From Panonychus citri (lineage: Eukaryota; Arthropoda; Arachnida; Trombidiformes; Tetranychidae), in NCBI RefSeq assembly GCF_014898815.1, contig NW_026515539.1, forward strand, positions 3,844,001 through 3,908,000: 64,000 bases of DNA. The letters run 5' to 3'. Positions 22,783 through 34,668 of this stretch are shown piece by piece. The notes under the pieces are model-generated. The model was given only the letters and a program-made list of their open reading frames with translations, had not been told where the DNA came from and searched no databases. How positions within the stretch are numbered: position 1 is the stretch's first letter; each line of letters begins with the position of its first letter. The position numbers and the translations under genes are program-made.

Positions 22783-22814
<32 letters not shown>

Positions 22815-25380
22815 AAAAGGATAAGATAGAATTCAAATTGTATTAGGGATAATCAATCAATTTTTTCATCGAATTATATAACTTTGATTAGAGTGAAATG
22901 ATTCTCAAATTGGTGATTATTGTTGTTAGATTTTTGTTTTCCTCGATTCAGATTTATATCATTTTCTAATAATGATAATAATGGGAATAGATATTATCGA
23001 CTTAAGAATTACCTGAAAGTATACTTTTGGGAACATCGAGTTATTAAGAATCCCATTGAATGGTCCATAAGATTTCTGGCCCTTGGTCCACATTCACGAA
23101 TCAACGGATCAGATACACATTCCTTGAAATGTCCATACGAACTGATGAAGATTGGACATTGGTTTCAATCGTAATTATTATCATGGATATAAGAGGGAAA
23201 ATGTACATTTAGAAAGTGAAGTGTTTTTTTTGGATTGTGTTGGTTTCTTGCTGAAATTAACTTGGAAACTTAATCATTGGATTGATACTCACCAACAAAT
23301 ATGATCATCATGAGACCTCTGATTTGAGACAAAGTCGATTAATTGTCGATAAGATGAGCCACAGTTTTCAACTGAAACTCTTTTAAAACATTGAGCATGA
23401 GAAAGATACTCTGAAAGAAAAATTATGAAAAAAAGAGTCAAGTTTATTTTCGTATTTATCATGTTATTGATTGTGGTGGTTCTTTCAGAACTCTCACCTC
23501 TCTGAACAGTTTCTGAACTGCAAATTGCGTGAACAGTGTCAACAGAATTTTCCACAGCACTGTTGAATTTCATTCTTCTCTCTTCGGTGAAACATATTGT
23601 CACATATCTACGAACGCAGTCAACAAATGAGCTCCACATTCTGTTTAGATGAGTGAGAGAGAGAATTATTTTATCATGTTTTATATGAAAGATGGAATAA
23701 TTTTTTCTTCTCAAGTTTTATCGGTGAAAAGCTAATGAGTTTTATTCATGATTCAAGTTCATCAAACCTTAAAGCTTGAAATTGATCTGGTTACACGGAA
23801 AAGGAACCAAATCTAATTGTTGTTACATTGAATGAAAAGAAGTCTTTAGATAAATGGTTGTCAACTTCCGTTTAACGAGTTTTCCTGTTTCCGGTCTTGT
23901 CAACATGATATTTTCAAGTTTTCTTTTTGATCTTTTTATCTCTATGTCTTTGGATAACATGAAAATTACAATGAAATTTTTAAGAATAAAGGAATTTTGA
24001 TTAGAGAAAGAGAGAGAGAGAGAGATACAAAAAAGTTCTGAACAAAGTTTTCCATTCACAATCAGTTAACTATTGGAAATTTCAACCAACAAGAGTTTAT
24101 TATTTTCTTAAATATGAATAATTGTCACTGAGAAATAATGAACTTACGATTGTTATGACAAACAAAATATACTGAAAACAAGTTCCTAATTAGTAAACAT
24201 CTGAATGGAAACATTGAGAAATAATTGTTACTCAATTAGAATCAATTAAAATTGGAATGTAGAATTTTTTTTCCTTTTCTAATTTATCATGAATGAAATG
24301 AGAGAAGAAAAAAAAACAGAATTGAATTTACAGTTATCACGATGAAAGAAAACTCTAGTTAATATGAGAAGAAAGAAAAATGTTGAGAAGAAGAAAAAGA
24401 AAATCGAAATGAACATTAATCGTTCTTAAACAATGAACTACATGATAATGATGATTAAGATGAAGATATACAAGTGAATGATGAAGATAATGATGAAAGA
24501 AAGTTATTATTTCTCATGGAAATTAACTCAACTCATAATATCGAGACTTATTCATCATTGTCACCCAACTGAAACTCTTGGAAACTGTGGAAAAGTGAAA
24601 AAAAACTTTTCATCGATAATTCAAATTCTGATTCAATGTTCAGTGTCTGAATTTCAATATGATACATGAACAATATGAAAATTCATGATGAAAATGAGGC
24701 TGATTGGGATGATGAAAAGGCGCTTTGAATGATGGCGATGATATTGATTGAGGTTTTAATGGATAAAAGAGGATTATCATTTTCCAACATCTATTGTTTG
24801 ATTATTATCATGATAATCCGGTCGATTAATTGATTCAATGAAAAATCTGATTCCTCTTCCTTTCTGATTCTGAATTAAAGGACATTTTCACAGTTCGTTG
24901 GATCCATTGAAAAAAAATGTATATAAACTTTCATGTAACTAAGTGAATGCTGAAGGTTATTCTGAATCAAAGTGTTTCCATCATGCAACTGGATGATATC
25001 ATGAAATAACAATAGTTTTTGATATTATTTTTGGCAATCAAACAATGATAATAATCATGTTTCATCATGTTCATCATCATCATCATAATCATTATCTTGT
25101 TATCCAATTTGGTGATACAAATATTATCAACATTATGATTATAATCCTGACGATTATCACTGAATCAAATTGTGTAGTTATTATTATTAAATGATATTAT
25201 TACTAAATAAATAAAACTCATTTATCTTTGTCAATTTGTATCAAATCAACTCAATCAAATCCTTAATCCTAATCAAATTTAATCGTATCGTTCAGTTTAT
25301 CTCAATCTTTCTCTACTCGAATAATTATTCAGTCGAACAGAATCTTTCGAATTGTAACCGAAACAAAAGTTCCAAGTTCT

Positions 25381-25411
<31 letters not shown>

Positions 25412-28400
25412 GACGATTATCTTTATACTTGATTGAATGTTAATTTGTAACTTGTTCGAGAGTTTCAACTGATTAACTGATTGATTAAGTTAACTTTTTT
25501 TCTTCCTTCTCTAGTAACAACTATGTTAGTAATTTAGTGATTTCGACCTTCATTTGATTCAGTTAATTATGAAGGTTCATTTAAATTCAAGAGTAATCAT
25601 CACTATCATGATTTACCCTTTTCCATCATCATGAATTCAAAATTCTGTGAGATGAACTGATTAACTTTAATTGTTTATCATTGAAAGAAAACAAAAAAAA
25701 ATAACAAAGAAAATGCTAAAATTGTTATGCTAATCATCCTGTTTCCGTTAATTATTATCATGCTAATTAAGGATTCCATTCAATTGATTGTTATCCAAAC
25801 TACTTTTTCCATCTCTCCTTAACAAGATTAACTAACCATATAAATCTGCAATTCTATTAAATTCTAATTCAACCTTGGCAACAATTAACTAATTACAATT
25901 AGATTAATCTCTCTGTACAAATACTTTTAAAAAGTTGAATGAGAAAATGTGAAAAATGTGAACAACAATTAAAATGGAAAAACTTTCCAATATTTTCTGA
26001 TTGTTGATTCAATTGTATTCCAATATTAATGTCAAGTAACTTGATGATTATCTGATAATAAGATTATCAATCCAATGGTGATGAAGATTATAAATTTATT
26101 TATGATTATTGGAAATGAAAATAAACTTTTATCATCTGATTATCGTTGTTATTTTATATTAATCACCTCTGGGCTTACTGATCATCTCTTACCTGATAAC
26201 CAGAGATAACCTGAGAATAAGCTTTGAATCTAATCGATTAGAACTGTTCAAGAAAACGAGATGAACACAAAAACTAATGATAATAATTCGAGTCCATTAC
26301 AATATTTGTTATTATATTCCAAGTGACTGAATAACTTGACCGTTGTTTTTTTTTCCTACTGACCATCATCATCCAATATCTACATCAATGAATATGTCCA
26401 GTATTTTACTTGGTCAATTGTTCACCGACTAGTTTATCATATGAGAAATTGTCATGATTGGTAAAAATCAGAATTTCACCGAAAAAATCAGCTGAATGAA
26501 AAACAAATCGCTCTGGTTTTCAAATTGATAATCAAAAAGTGATCATTTGAAATTGATGTTACAATATTATCATTTGAATGCAATGATCGAACCCCAAATT
26601 GCAATATAATATAAATTCAATGGGATGATAAAGATGAGGATGGAATATATGAGAAAAGAAGAGGATAAAAGAAAGAGAAATGATGAAGATGCTCCTATTG
26701 TTTCCTCTTTCATGGTTTGTCATCTTAATCATGTTTATCATCATGTCCTCTTCAATTTTAGTTAACTTGAAGTTGAAGAATCAAAGATGATGATGATGAT
26801 GATCTCTTACTCTCTCTCTCTCTCCCTTTTCCTTTCAGAACTTATTGTCTTCGGAATCATCATCTCTACGAACTTTTTTTTATACTAAACCAGATAAATT
26901 ATGTTTCTTTTGTTTCTTTTGTATCATCATGACAAAACATGGTAACATCAATCTGAGTAAAGTGAAAAAAAATATCACCAAGAAGTTATGAAGAAACAAA
27001 AAATCAAAAGAATAGAAGGAAAAAAAAGAGACTAACTTTGATTCTGAATAATATGAATTCTGAGCATTGAAACTCATAAATCATAGGTAATTTTTTTCTC
27101 TCTCTCCATTTCATTGTCTTCGTCAGGTTGTTGTCACAATTGATTCTAAGAGTGTCTATTATCATGATTCTGAGGAGAAACAAATGAACAAGGACAACTT
27201 TTCATTCAGATGATATTTCCTGTTTCTATTAATCAGTTATGTGAATAATTATCACCATGATAACCTTGATTATCTTTTTGTTTTAATCCAGTTCGTAGGT
27301 ATTCAGACAATAGCAAAGGTACTAATAGAAAAACAAAAGTTCTGATTAACTGTCACAACTTTTTTTTGGAAAATTTTTTTTTTCAATTCTGTGAACACAA
27401 GAAAAGTTCAAATTCAGTTTCATACCCTGAAGATATTCACCTTGTATATATATTGTTGTACTTTATATCAGTTAAATATTAACACTCTAATTTGATTATC
27501 GGGTTAACTTTATCATCTGATCAATATTATCACTTACACCAATTCTGTGTTATTATTACAAAATTATTTGGAAAAGTTTGATTGGGAAGAGAAAGTGAAA
27601 CTTATATATTGTATTTGGATGTGAGAAAATTGTAATTGAGTAACAAATTAATTTCAATTGTGTTGATTCAGCGGAAAAAAGTGTAAATTAATTGGTTAAT
27701 TTAAGATGAAAATCCTAATGTGTTAAGTAGTAACAATTGATTAACCAGAATTTGATCAAGAAACTACATTGACTTTGAGTTAATCAGTTAGATGAGCCTA
27801 ATTGTGATACTCTACAGGAAGAGGAATGGAAATGAAATAACTTTCATGAGGAATAAGAATTGAAATCGTAAAGGTGATACAAGGTAAGAAAAAGGAAACT
27901 GAAAATTAGTGAAAACAGAATTGAAACAAATCAATTCTACTGATGAAAGTTCTGGTAATATGAAAATACTCAGAGTTCTGATTCCTTGAGTTTTACAGGA
28001 ACAGCGAGAAAAATAAAACAATGATGAACATTTGAAAAATTGGCTCAATAGAAATCACCTATTCAACTATCTAGAATTAGATTTGATTCAGTTAATTATC
28101 AGTATTTTACTTACTTGCACATCTCATCAACATCCTTAATTGTTGTTGGAAACATATATTTAAGATCATGGAGATACGGCTTGACCATAGTTGTACAATT
28201 GTCCAGTTTACTTTGACAATCAAGTGGACCACCTCTACCATCAACAGAAACAGGTAAATCTAACAATAGGTAAGATAAAATGACCAATGGTCACCAAAGG
28301 TTATGGTACAAGAAATAATAGTTATTATCATGACATAAGTCAACTATCAACAATTAACTTTCATCTCTCTTTCTCAGTTTGATTAATATTCTGACCAAAA

Positions 28401-28580
28401 ATCTAATTGATATTCTAGATTTTCAATAAGAAACTATAATCATCAAAGTCTCTCCATCTTCTCAACAATAACTTGATTTGGTAACAATTAAGAGGTGTAA
28501 AAATACTTACAATTAAGTACAATCAATGATGATAAAATGAATTTCCATAATATTGACGAATTGAATGATTTCCAGTTCAT
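22523..28580 (-). CDS. Secreted 14-cysteine protein, probably GPI-anchored, complete (286 aa, 6 exons)
   Basis: Exons in transcript order: 28511-28580, 28115-28259, 23498-23640, 23293-23410, 23013-23141, 22523-22778. Every junction has GT-AG signals and matching phase (1, 2, 1, 2, 2). The ATG starts a signal peptide (hydrophobic about residues 10-24, ending near SVDGRGG). The mature part has 14 cysteines, seven possible disulfides, including CVRRYVTIC, HICCSYGHFKEC and IRECGPRARN. After the last cysteine comes a Ser/Thr/Glu-rich linker, then a C-terminal hydrophobic stretch (FTFALISSIISFALY) ending at the stop, as in GPI-anchor signals. The layout resembles an uncharacterised secreted cysteine-rich family common in arthropods; I know no function. 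The second intron is about 4.5 kb; the others are short. The last intron uses a (CT)n microsatellite before its acceptor. Gene structure is well supported; the GPI anchor is inference. Confidence 0.85.
22783..22808. repeat. (GA)13 microsatellite next to a splice acceptor
   Basis: On the minus strand this is a (CT)n run ending in CATAG|T at 22778, so it forms the polypyrimidine tract of the last exon of the Cys-rich gene. Length variation here could affect splicing. Confidence 0.8.
23641..28114 (-). other. Large second intron of the Cys-rich gene
   Basis: About 4.5 kb of AT-rich sequence with CT runs (25383-25411, 26811-26825) and GAT/ATC patches. I found no nested gene. Open frames at 24478-24669, 26559-26744, 26880-27077 and 27812-28048 are low-complexity and lack motifs. 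Confidence 0.6.
25382..25411. repeat. (CT)15 microsatellite
   Basis: Uninterrupted CT run in the large intron of the Cys-rich secreted protein gene. Confidence 0.93.
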
Positions 28581-28884
28581 GGTGATCAGAATTTTCTTTT
28601 GTGATTCCAATTTCATCTTCAATAGAAATGAAAATGAGTTGAGATTATGAATGAAAGATCTGAACAAACAGAGACAATAACAAAGTTAAACTAATAACTA
28701 TTCCTACAATTGGAAGCACAATTAAGAAAGCATATTAAATTAACTGTTAACAACCGTAATTACAACTACACAGTACGAGAAAAAAAAGTGATTTAGTAAC
28801 AATTAAGATTAAACTGTTGTTCAAATCATTGGATTGAAACGTGAGATGATGAGGAAGGAGTTGTTGTCATGATCTCTTTTGTAT

Positions 28885-28894
28885 CTTATATATA
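28885..28894 (-). promoter_or_regulatory. Candidate TATA box of the Cys-rich gene
   Basis: Read on the minus strand the sequence is TATATATAAG, about 305 bases upstream of the ATG at 28580. In so AT-rich a region such a match can be chance. No initiator motif was confirmed. Confidence 0.25.
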
Positions 28895-31070
28895 CTTGGA
28901 TTCACTTGGACTGAAATCGAAAGTAAAACTTTTCTCAACAATTTTCGACAATTAATCATTAAGCATGAACATTGAACGAAATTTTCCAATTCGAAAATGA
29001 GTTAATTTTTTATGTGTATTTAACTTTTAAATGTTGTTCAATTGTTAATCGAAAGTGACAATTAAACCGAAACAAAATTGACCTCAAATGTGAATGGGTT
29101 ACGAATCATTGTAATTCAATTGAGAGCCTTGAATGTTAATTCAATTGACTCTAAATTAAATATAATATTAACTGTAAACTTTTGTTATATAATGAATTAG
29201 ATTTATAATTAAGATTAACCAACAATCAATACGAGATTAATGTTTACATGATATATTATGTATCGTTTTGTTGTTATTAGTATAATAAGTATCAGGCTAG
29301 AATTGGAAACATTTTGATTAATTTGAGGCTCGATGACCATGGTGATTGGATTAACAATTTAGTAAGAAATAAGTTAATGTTAAGTAAATCAAGGTGAGTG
29401 ATCAATTCACAATCTTAATCTATCAACTAATTGTGATTAAAAACTTTGGGATTGGCAGGTAGACTAAATTGAAGGAACGTCTTGATTTTTGTTTGTTGTC
29501 AATCATTTGTGATTAATTAATTTTGATTAATCTTCACACTGATCAACAGAGATGTAATATATTCCTTCAGGGGTCTAACTGTGACCACTGATTGTTAATT
29601 GTTTACAATTAAATACAAGTTTCTAAACTCTGTTGATAAATACAAACCAAAAACAACAATTTCGAGGTCAGAAAGTTTATTTTTATTCCCATTAACTTTA
29701 CATGGGAATCATTGAGATGATTAAATAAATGATTTAATTGTATTCCAATTTAATTTGATAAATTGAACTGAATTACAATTAGTTGTTCACTAATTAACGA
29801 TTTCCAATTGAGTTTATCAAAAACTTTTTCTTCCAATCCAAAGTTTAACTGTTCAGGTAAAGATTCAATAACTTTTTCACAATTTAATATAATTAACATG
29901 ATTAATAAATGAAGAAACTATTGTAATCCAAATTACAGATCAATTGATCATTAAATCTAATCAACTGAAATCTAATTGATTCACTTTGGTTAATAGTCCA
30001 AAATAAACTTACCCTGAGAAACTTTCACCAAGTTAATTTCATTTTAAGCTGAAAATTGTCAATCAAATTGTTGATTTGTCAAAATCCTTTGGTGATTAAA
30101 ATTCAACAACAAATCTTAGAACCAATTTACAAATTGAATCACCGTTGCAATTAATGTTCACCAGTTTAAATTGTTGATCAGTTTCACTTTTTGTAACAAT
30201 CAAAGTGAGACACAAGTTTTATATTGATGGACACGCTTATGAAACACTCAGCTGATTGAATGAGCTCAATATTTTGAGAATTCGAACAAAAAAAAAGTAC
30301 AATTATCTTTTCTCTCTCTCTCTCTCTCTTTATTAGTCTCTGAGCCGATGATGATGAGCAAAGAAAAGTTTTCAACGAGTTGTGGGTTGTTGATGATGAT
30401 GAACAATGAACATTCCTACTGAACTATCACCATGCGCATTTCTCATGAAGCTAAATAACAATGATTCCGATTCTCAATTCCCTTTTATTTTCACCACAAC
30501 AATCAGTGGGTTATTCCAGGGTATCAGATGAGAGGGGGAAAGGGGATAAGTCCAGAGCGTTTTCTGTTCAATCCTAATCGTGATCACGTTGATTTGACTT
30601 ATTATTATCATTGTTTATTCACCATCATCATGTAGTTTTAATGTTTCTGTCAGGTGAACTCGTTTAGCTTTTTTTTTGTTTATTAAATTCTGAGGGTGTT
30701 GTCACCATACAATCATCATCATAAAGGCGAGGCTCCAATTGTGACCTTTTACTTGATAACAGGAAGGAGATCGCTATTATTATTATCATTATTATCATCT
30801 CATGTCCATCCTGTTGGTGTGTATTGGTCACGCTTTAAAATTTAGGTGGATTCATTGATAAAGAGAGAAACTTTTATCTTTCTTTTAATTAGTTTGTTAA
30901 TTAGACAGTTAAAATATTGAATTTCGTTACATTCAAGGTGGAAAAATTTCCGCAACAGTTTGGTTTCTTATTTTCACACCACCAATCGAAAATTCAATGA
31001 ACGAAATGATTATTGGTCCATTTTTAGTTCGATAATTTAAATTTCGCGCTTCAAATTTTTCTCTTCAAAA
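28895..31070. other. Intergenic stretch between the Cys-rich gene and the XTBD gene
   Basis: AT-rich, with a CT run at 30311-30330 and a short (TTA)n patch at 30776-30800. The two genes point away from each other, so both promoters should lie here. No open frame of protein-like composition was found. Confidence 0.5.
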
Positions 31071-31082
31071 AGGTAACCTTAG

Positions 31083-31092
31083 ATGGCGACAC
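31083..31092 (+). promoter_or_regulatory. YY1/Pho-like core motif near the XTBD gene start
   Basis: GATGGCGACA resembles the AAGATGGCGGC element bound by YY1/Pho that is often found at starts of housekeeping genes. It is about 160 bases upstream of the ATG at 31247, close to a possible 5' UTR intron. The evidence is motif and position only. Confidence 0.25.
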
Positions 31093-31246
31093 CTATCGTA
31101 TTCCTTTTGAATAACAAGTGGCTATCAGCTGATTGTTGCGATTCTTTAAAATCCTTTCATCTCTTTTGACTTAATTGTTTAATTGTTTAATTTTAGTAAT
31201 TTGGATATTTAATTGTTTCTATTTTTTTTCAGCTTTGTATTTAGAA

Positions 31247-31552
31247 ATGATTGAAGAAGATATTCCCAAGCAAAGGAAATCATGGGAACTTGAGGACCAT
31301 TGGAAATTAAGGAAAGCTTTTCTTGAAGCTTATTGTGATTCCTTTGATGATGATAAGCTTCTTTGTTTAGCTCAAACATTTGTCAACATTGAAACTCTTG
31401 GTGTCCAATATAATTCAGAGACTATGGGTCAAATTAGCCGATTAAACGAGAATATACCCTATCTAAGTGAATATCGAACCATGAAGGAGAATCGAGATAA
31501 AGAAAGTGCTTTAAGGAGAAAGAATCGAAAAAAGGGAAAAAAATTTGGTTGA
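31247..31552 (+). CDS. XTBD-domain protein, XRN2-binding (CDKN2AIPNL / PAXT-1-like), 101 aa
   Basis: Small nuclear protein expected to bind and stabilise the 5'-3' exoribonuclease XRN2. Nearly the whole protein is the XRN2-binding (XTBD) domain: WELEDHWKLRKAFLEAY (13-29), then DDDKLLCLAQTFVN (34-47) and LGVQYNSETM (51-60), the W-x-x-R-x-x-F, LLCL-x-x-x-x-N and LG-x-x-Y pattern of the family. It ends with a basic tail (RRKNRKKGKK, about 89-98) that may be a nuclear localisation signal. An acceptor (TTTTTTTTCAG) ends at 31232, so a 5' UTR intron upstream is likely. The in-frame codons before the chosen ATG cross this acceptor and spell an intron-like hydrophobic stretch, so they are not included. 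An AATAAA lies at 31834. Length fits the short CDKN2AIPNL type rather than the longer CDKN2AIP or NKRF. Confidence 0.88.
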   Translation: MIEEDIPKQRKSWELEDHWKLRKAFLEAYCDSFDDDKLLCLAQTFVNIETLGVQYNSETMGQISRLNENIPYLSEYRTMKENRDKESALRRKNRKKGKKFG

Positions 31553-31833
31553 TTGTCCATCTCAATACCATTTACCTTGTGTTTTCTTCATCATCTCATC
31601 TTCTCATCTTCTTGATCACCTCAATTCTATTTCATTTCTAATTCTTATTTTCCGTTCTGTGTACTATTATCTGTGTCAAAAGCTTTATTCTTTTGATAAA
31701 ATGGACAAAACTAGGAAAATAGTTTTATTATCATGATTATGTAAGAGTAACAGTGTCAATCTTTTTTTTTACCATTGAGTTGAAAAGAGAATCCAATCTT
31801 TTAGTTGAACAATTTCCATGAAAAGATTCCAGA

Positions 31834-31839
31834 AATAAA
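31834..31839 (+). terminator. Polyadenylation signal AATAAA of the XTBD gene
   Basis: The canonical hexamer is about 280 bases after the stop codon at 31552. It is the first clear one in the sense orientation. Confidence 0.5.
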
Positions 31840-32372
31840 AGCCTTAGGCCCGAATCCCTTTTGTGATGGAGAGACTAAAATTTCGGACTCCATGTTATTA
31901 TCATCTTCTTGTTAACAAGTGTGAATAGCTAAGAAGGAGATGATCAAGGGAGAGAGAGAGTAATGTCCAGTTGAGTGGGAGGAAGGTGAGAATATGTATA
32001 AAGAGAATGAGAGAAACGATTCAAGTATATTATCAAAGGAAATTGTTGATATTAGATTGGTGAGTTTACTTTTTTTCAGATGAAAAAATCAAAATGTCAC
32101 GTGACCAGTTGAATAAAAGGAACCATAAGATTATTTTGAATGGAAAAAAAGATTTACTTTTTTTTTCCTTCATCTTCTTTTGTTTGTTTGTTTGCTCCTT
32201 TAATCTGGTTCATCTTTTCCTTTTCCTGTTTTCTTTTTTTTACATTGATACATTTCTTTCACTTGTTTCTATCATCAACTTTTCTCTGTCTCTCTCTGTC
32301 TTTTATTGAACAATCAATGGAGGCGATGAGATGAGATGAGGATAAGAATGAATCAATTGAACAATAGGATGC

Positions 32373-32405
<33 letters not shown>

Positions 32406-33021
32406 AACAAAGATGGATGCGAATTCGATAAGAAAAAGATGGAGAATCAATTGAATATTAACTGAATTCTGGTGAATTAACGTGAATAAGGAAGTTAACA
32501 ATAACAATTCTGGACAATTGATAGTAAATTAATTCAACTGATTGTGTTTCATTTCATCTCAAATATTTGTCATTCTCTTTCATGTTCACTTGTCCAAGTA
32601 AATCCACCAAATCACAAATTGAATCAACTAATCAATTCAATCTGATTATCCCATTCAACTATCAGCCAACATAGTAAAGGTTATAATAAGAATATCAATT
32701 GAATATTAATCATTTAAATCTCATAGACAATCAACCTGATCAATTGAATGAAAATAAATAACAGAATCGCCCAAATAATAACAAACAAACAAACAAATAT
32801 AAGATGACTGAATAAACTAAGGTCACTTTGTCTTAATGATAATCAGTTCCAATAGACAAATAATATTAGCATATTTGGTGAAAATTGAGTTCAACTTTTT
32901 TTGGAACCATTTTTTTCCCTGTATAATAATAATTCACACCTAAAGTGATGAAATGATGTTAAATATGAAGTAAAAAAAAAGAGATGATAAGGTGATCACA
33001 GGATGAACATTTCTGCGTATC

Positions 33022-33038
33022 TCCGTGGTAAACACGGA
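33022..33038. repeat. Short perfect hairpin in a GC-richer spot
   Basis: TCCGTG and CACGGA form a 6-bp stem with a GTAAA loop. The next 40 bases are unusually GC-rich for the region (ACCGCGTACC, GTGGCACTGTGGG). It does not fold into a tRNA by eye. It may be chance or a small conserved non-coding element. Confidence 0.25.
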
Positions 33039-34633
33039 AGACCGCGTACCGAGAAAGTGGCACTGTGGGTGTTGATGATTAAAACGTTGATTGAACATTT
33101 GATTGGCACCTTTTTCTTGTTATAAATCCGTAGAGATGCTTAAAAAACATCATTAAAGATCAGGTATGTGTGTGTTTATATTAAGGTGCATAGAGAACCC
33201 AAAGTTATTACCAATGAAAAGAAATGACCATCAACTTAGGAGAGAGCGAGAGAAAATCGGAGACCACCCCGTATTCTCACCTTGTATTCACCTCAAGTAT
33301 AATAATAAACTCTCTCTGTATGAATAATAATCGAAATGTTGAAGAAGAAAAAGTAAAATATGATTACTTTTAACACCCATTCAATCAACGGTTTAATTGT
33401 TTGGAATTGACCTTAGGTCACCACGATGATGATCATCGCTCTCTCTCTCTCTCTCTCATCTTTTACTCACAAATAGGTAACTTTGTTTCCGCATTTTTGT
33501 CTTTCTATTTTTGTGCGTTTCGTTTGCCTCAGTTTTACCTTTGGCCTCACCCCGAACACCCCCCACAGGTCGACAACTATTAATATTGGATAATAATCAA
33601 ATCAACTGATTGGACTCTATGATCAATGATCAATGTGATGTTATATTACATTGATTATCATCATTTTTGGTTAGTTAACAAATTCAATTGATTTTAAATT
33701 ATGTTGAGTTTTCAATTGGTTCAAATGTTTGAAGGTAAACAACTTTTCCCACTGTGAACTTATGTTATCCCAATTGATCAACAATTGTAATCAACTGATC
33801 ACTTGATTGAGTGTTTACGGTTAATAGTTAATAACATTATTGATTGAGAACTGGAGGGAACAATAAGTTGTACTAATATTTTTGTTCTGTTCGAAGTTAG
33901 AACTTTATAAAACTTTTTAAAACTTTTTTGTTCTTCGAAACTTCATCAAAATCATTAGAATTGAATTGGAATTTTTTTTTTCGTCTTTTTCTTTGACTTA
34001 AAATCATTTACATCTCAATGAGAATCAAGAATCAAGTTTAATTATAATTGGTAATTTTGAGAATTGAATAATTATCCATACCTTTGATAATTGAACTTTA
34101 ATTAACTAAAGTTTAGTTTATTTCTCGATAATTTGAATAATTTTAATTATAATTAATCAAAAAGTTTGCTATCAGAATCTTCTTGTTGTGACACTTTTCA
34201 TGTTTCTATTGACATGATAAATTGTTTCCAATTTTGTTGTTTTATTTTAAATTGTTGCTCTCTCTCTCTCTCACTCACTCACTCACTATCTCAGTGATTA
34301 GTAAATTAAATGAACCAGAGTAAAGATGAGATAAACCAGCATGGATTAACAATTTAAGTTAGTGACTCAGATGAAATGTTAATCTCTATGTACATGTGAT
34401 TCAATTGAATCTGGATTAACATGACATTAGTTAAATGATAATAAGGTTGAGATTATTATTATTCTGTTTTGATTATAATGATGATGGAAAGACAATCATC
34501 ATTATTTCAAGTGAAAAGGTATTAGTGTCAAGACGATAAAGATGAAAATAAGATGAGCATGAGGATAAACATGTGATGAAATGAGTTACAAAATTGTTAT
34601 TTATCATCATCATCATCATAAGAAGATATGAAA

Positions 34634-34637
34634 ACAC

Positions 34638-34662
<25 letters not shown>
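34634..34662. repeat. (GA)14 microsatellite
   Basis: Uninterrupted GA run in the gene-poor stretch, just after an (ATC)n patch at 34603-34618. Confidence 0.93.

Positions 34663-34668
<6 letters not shown>

Noticed and set aside
22920..23174. Plus-strand open frame opposite exon 5 of the Cys-rich gene
   Set aside because: The minus strand has splice sites, phase and conserved cysteines; the plus frame is a shadow.
31545..31736. Open frame overlapping the end of the XTBD gene
   Set aside because: Lies in the 3' UTR, hydrophobic and low complexity, no family resemblance.
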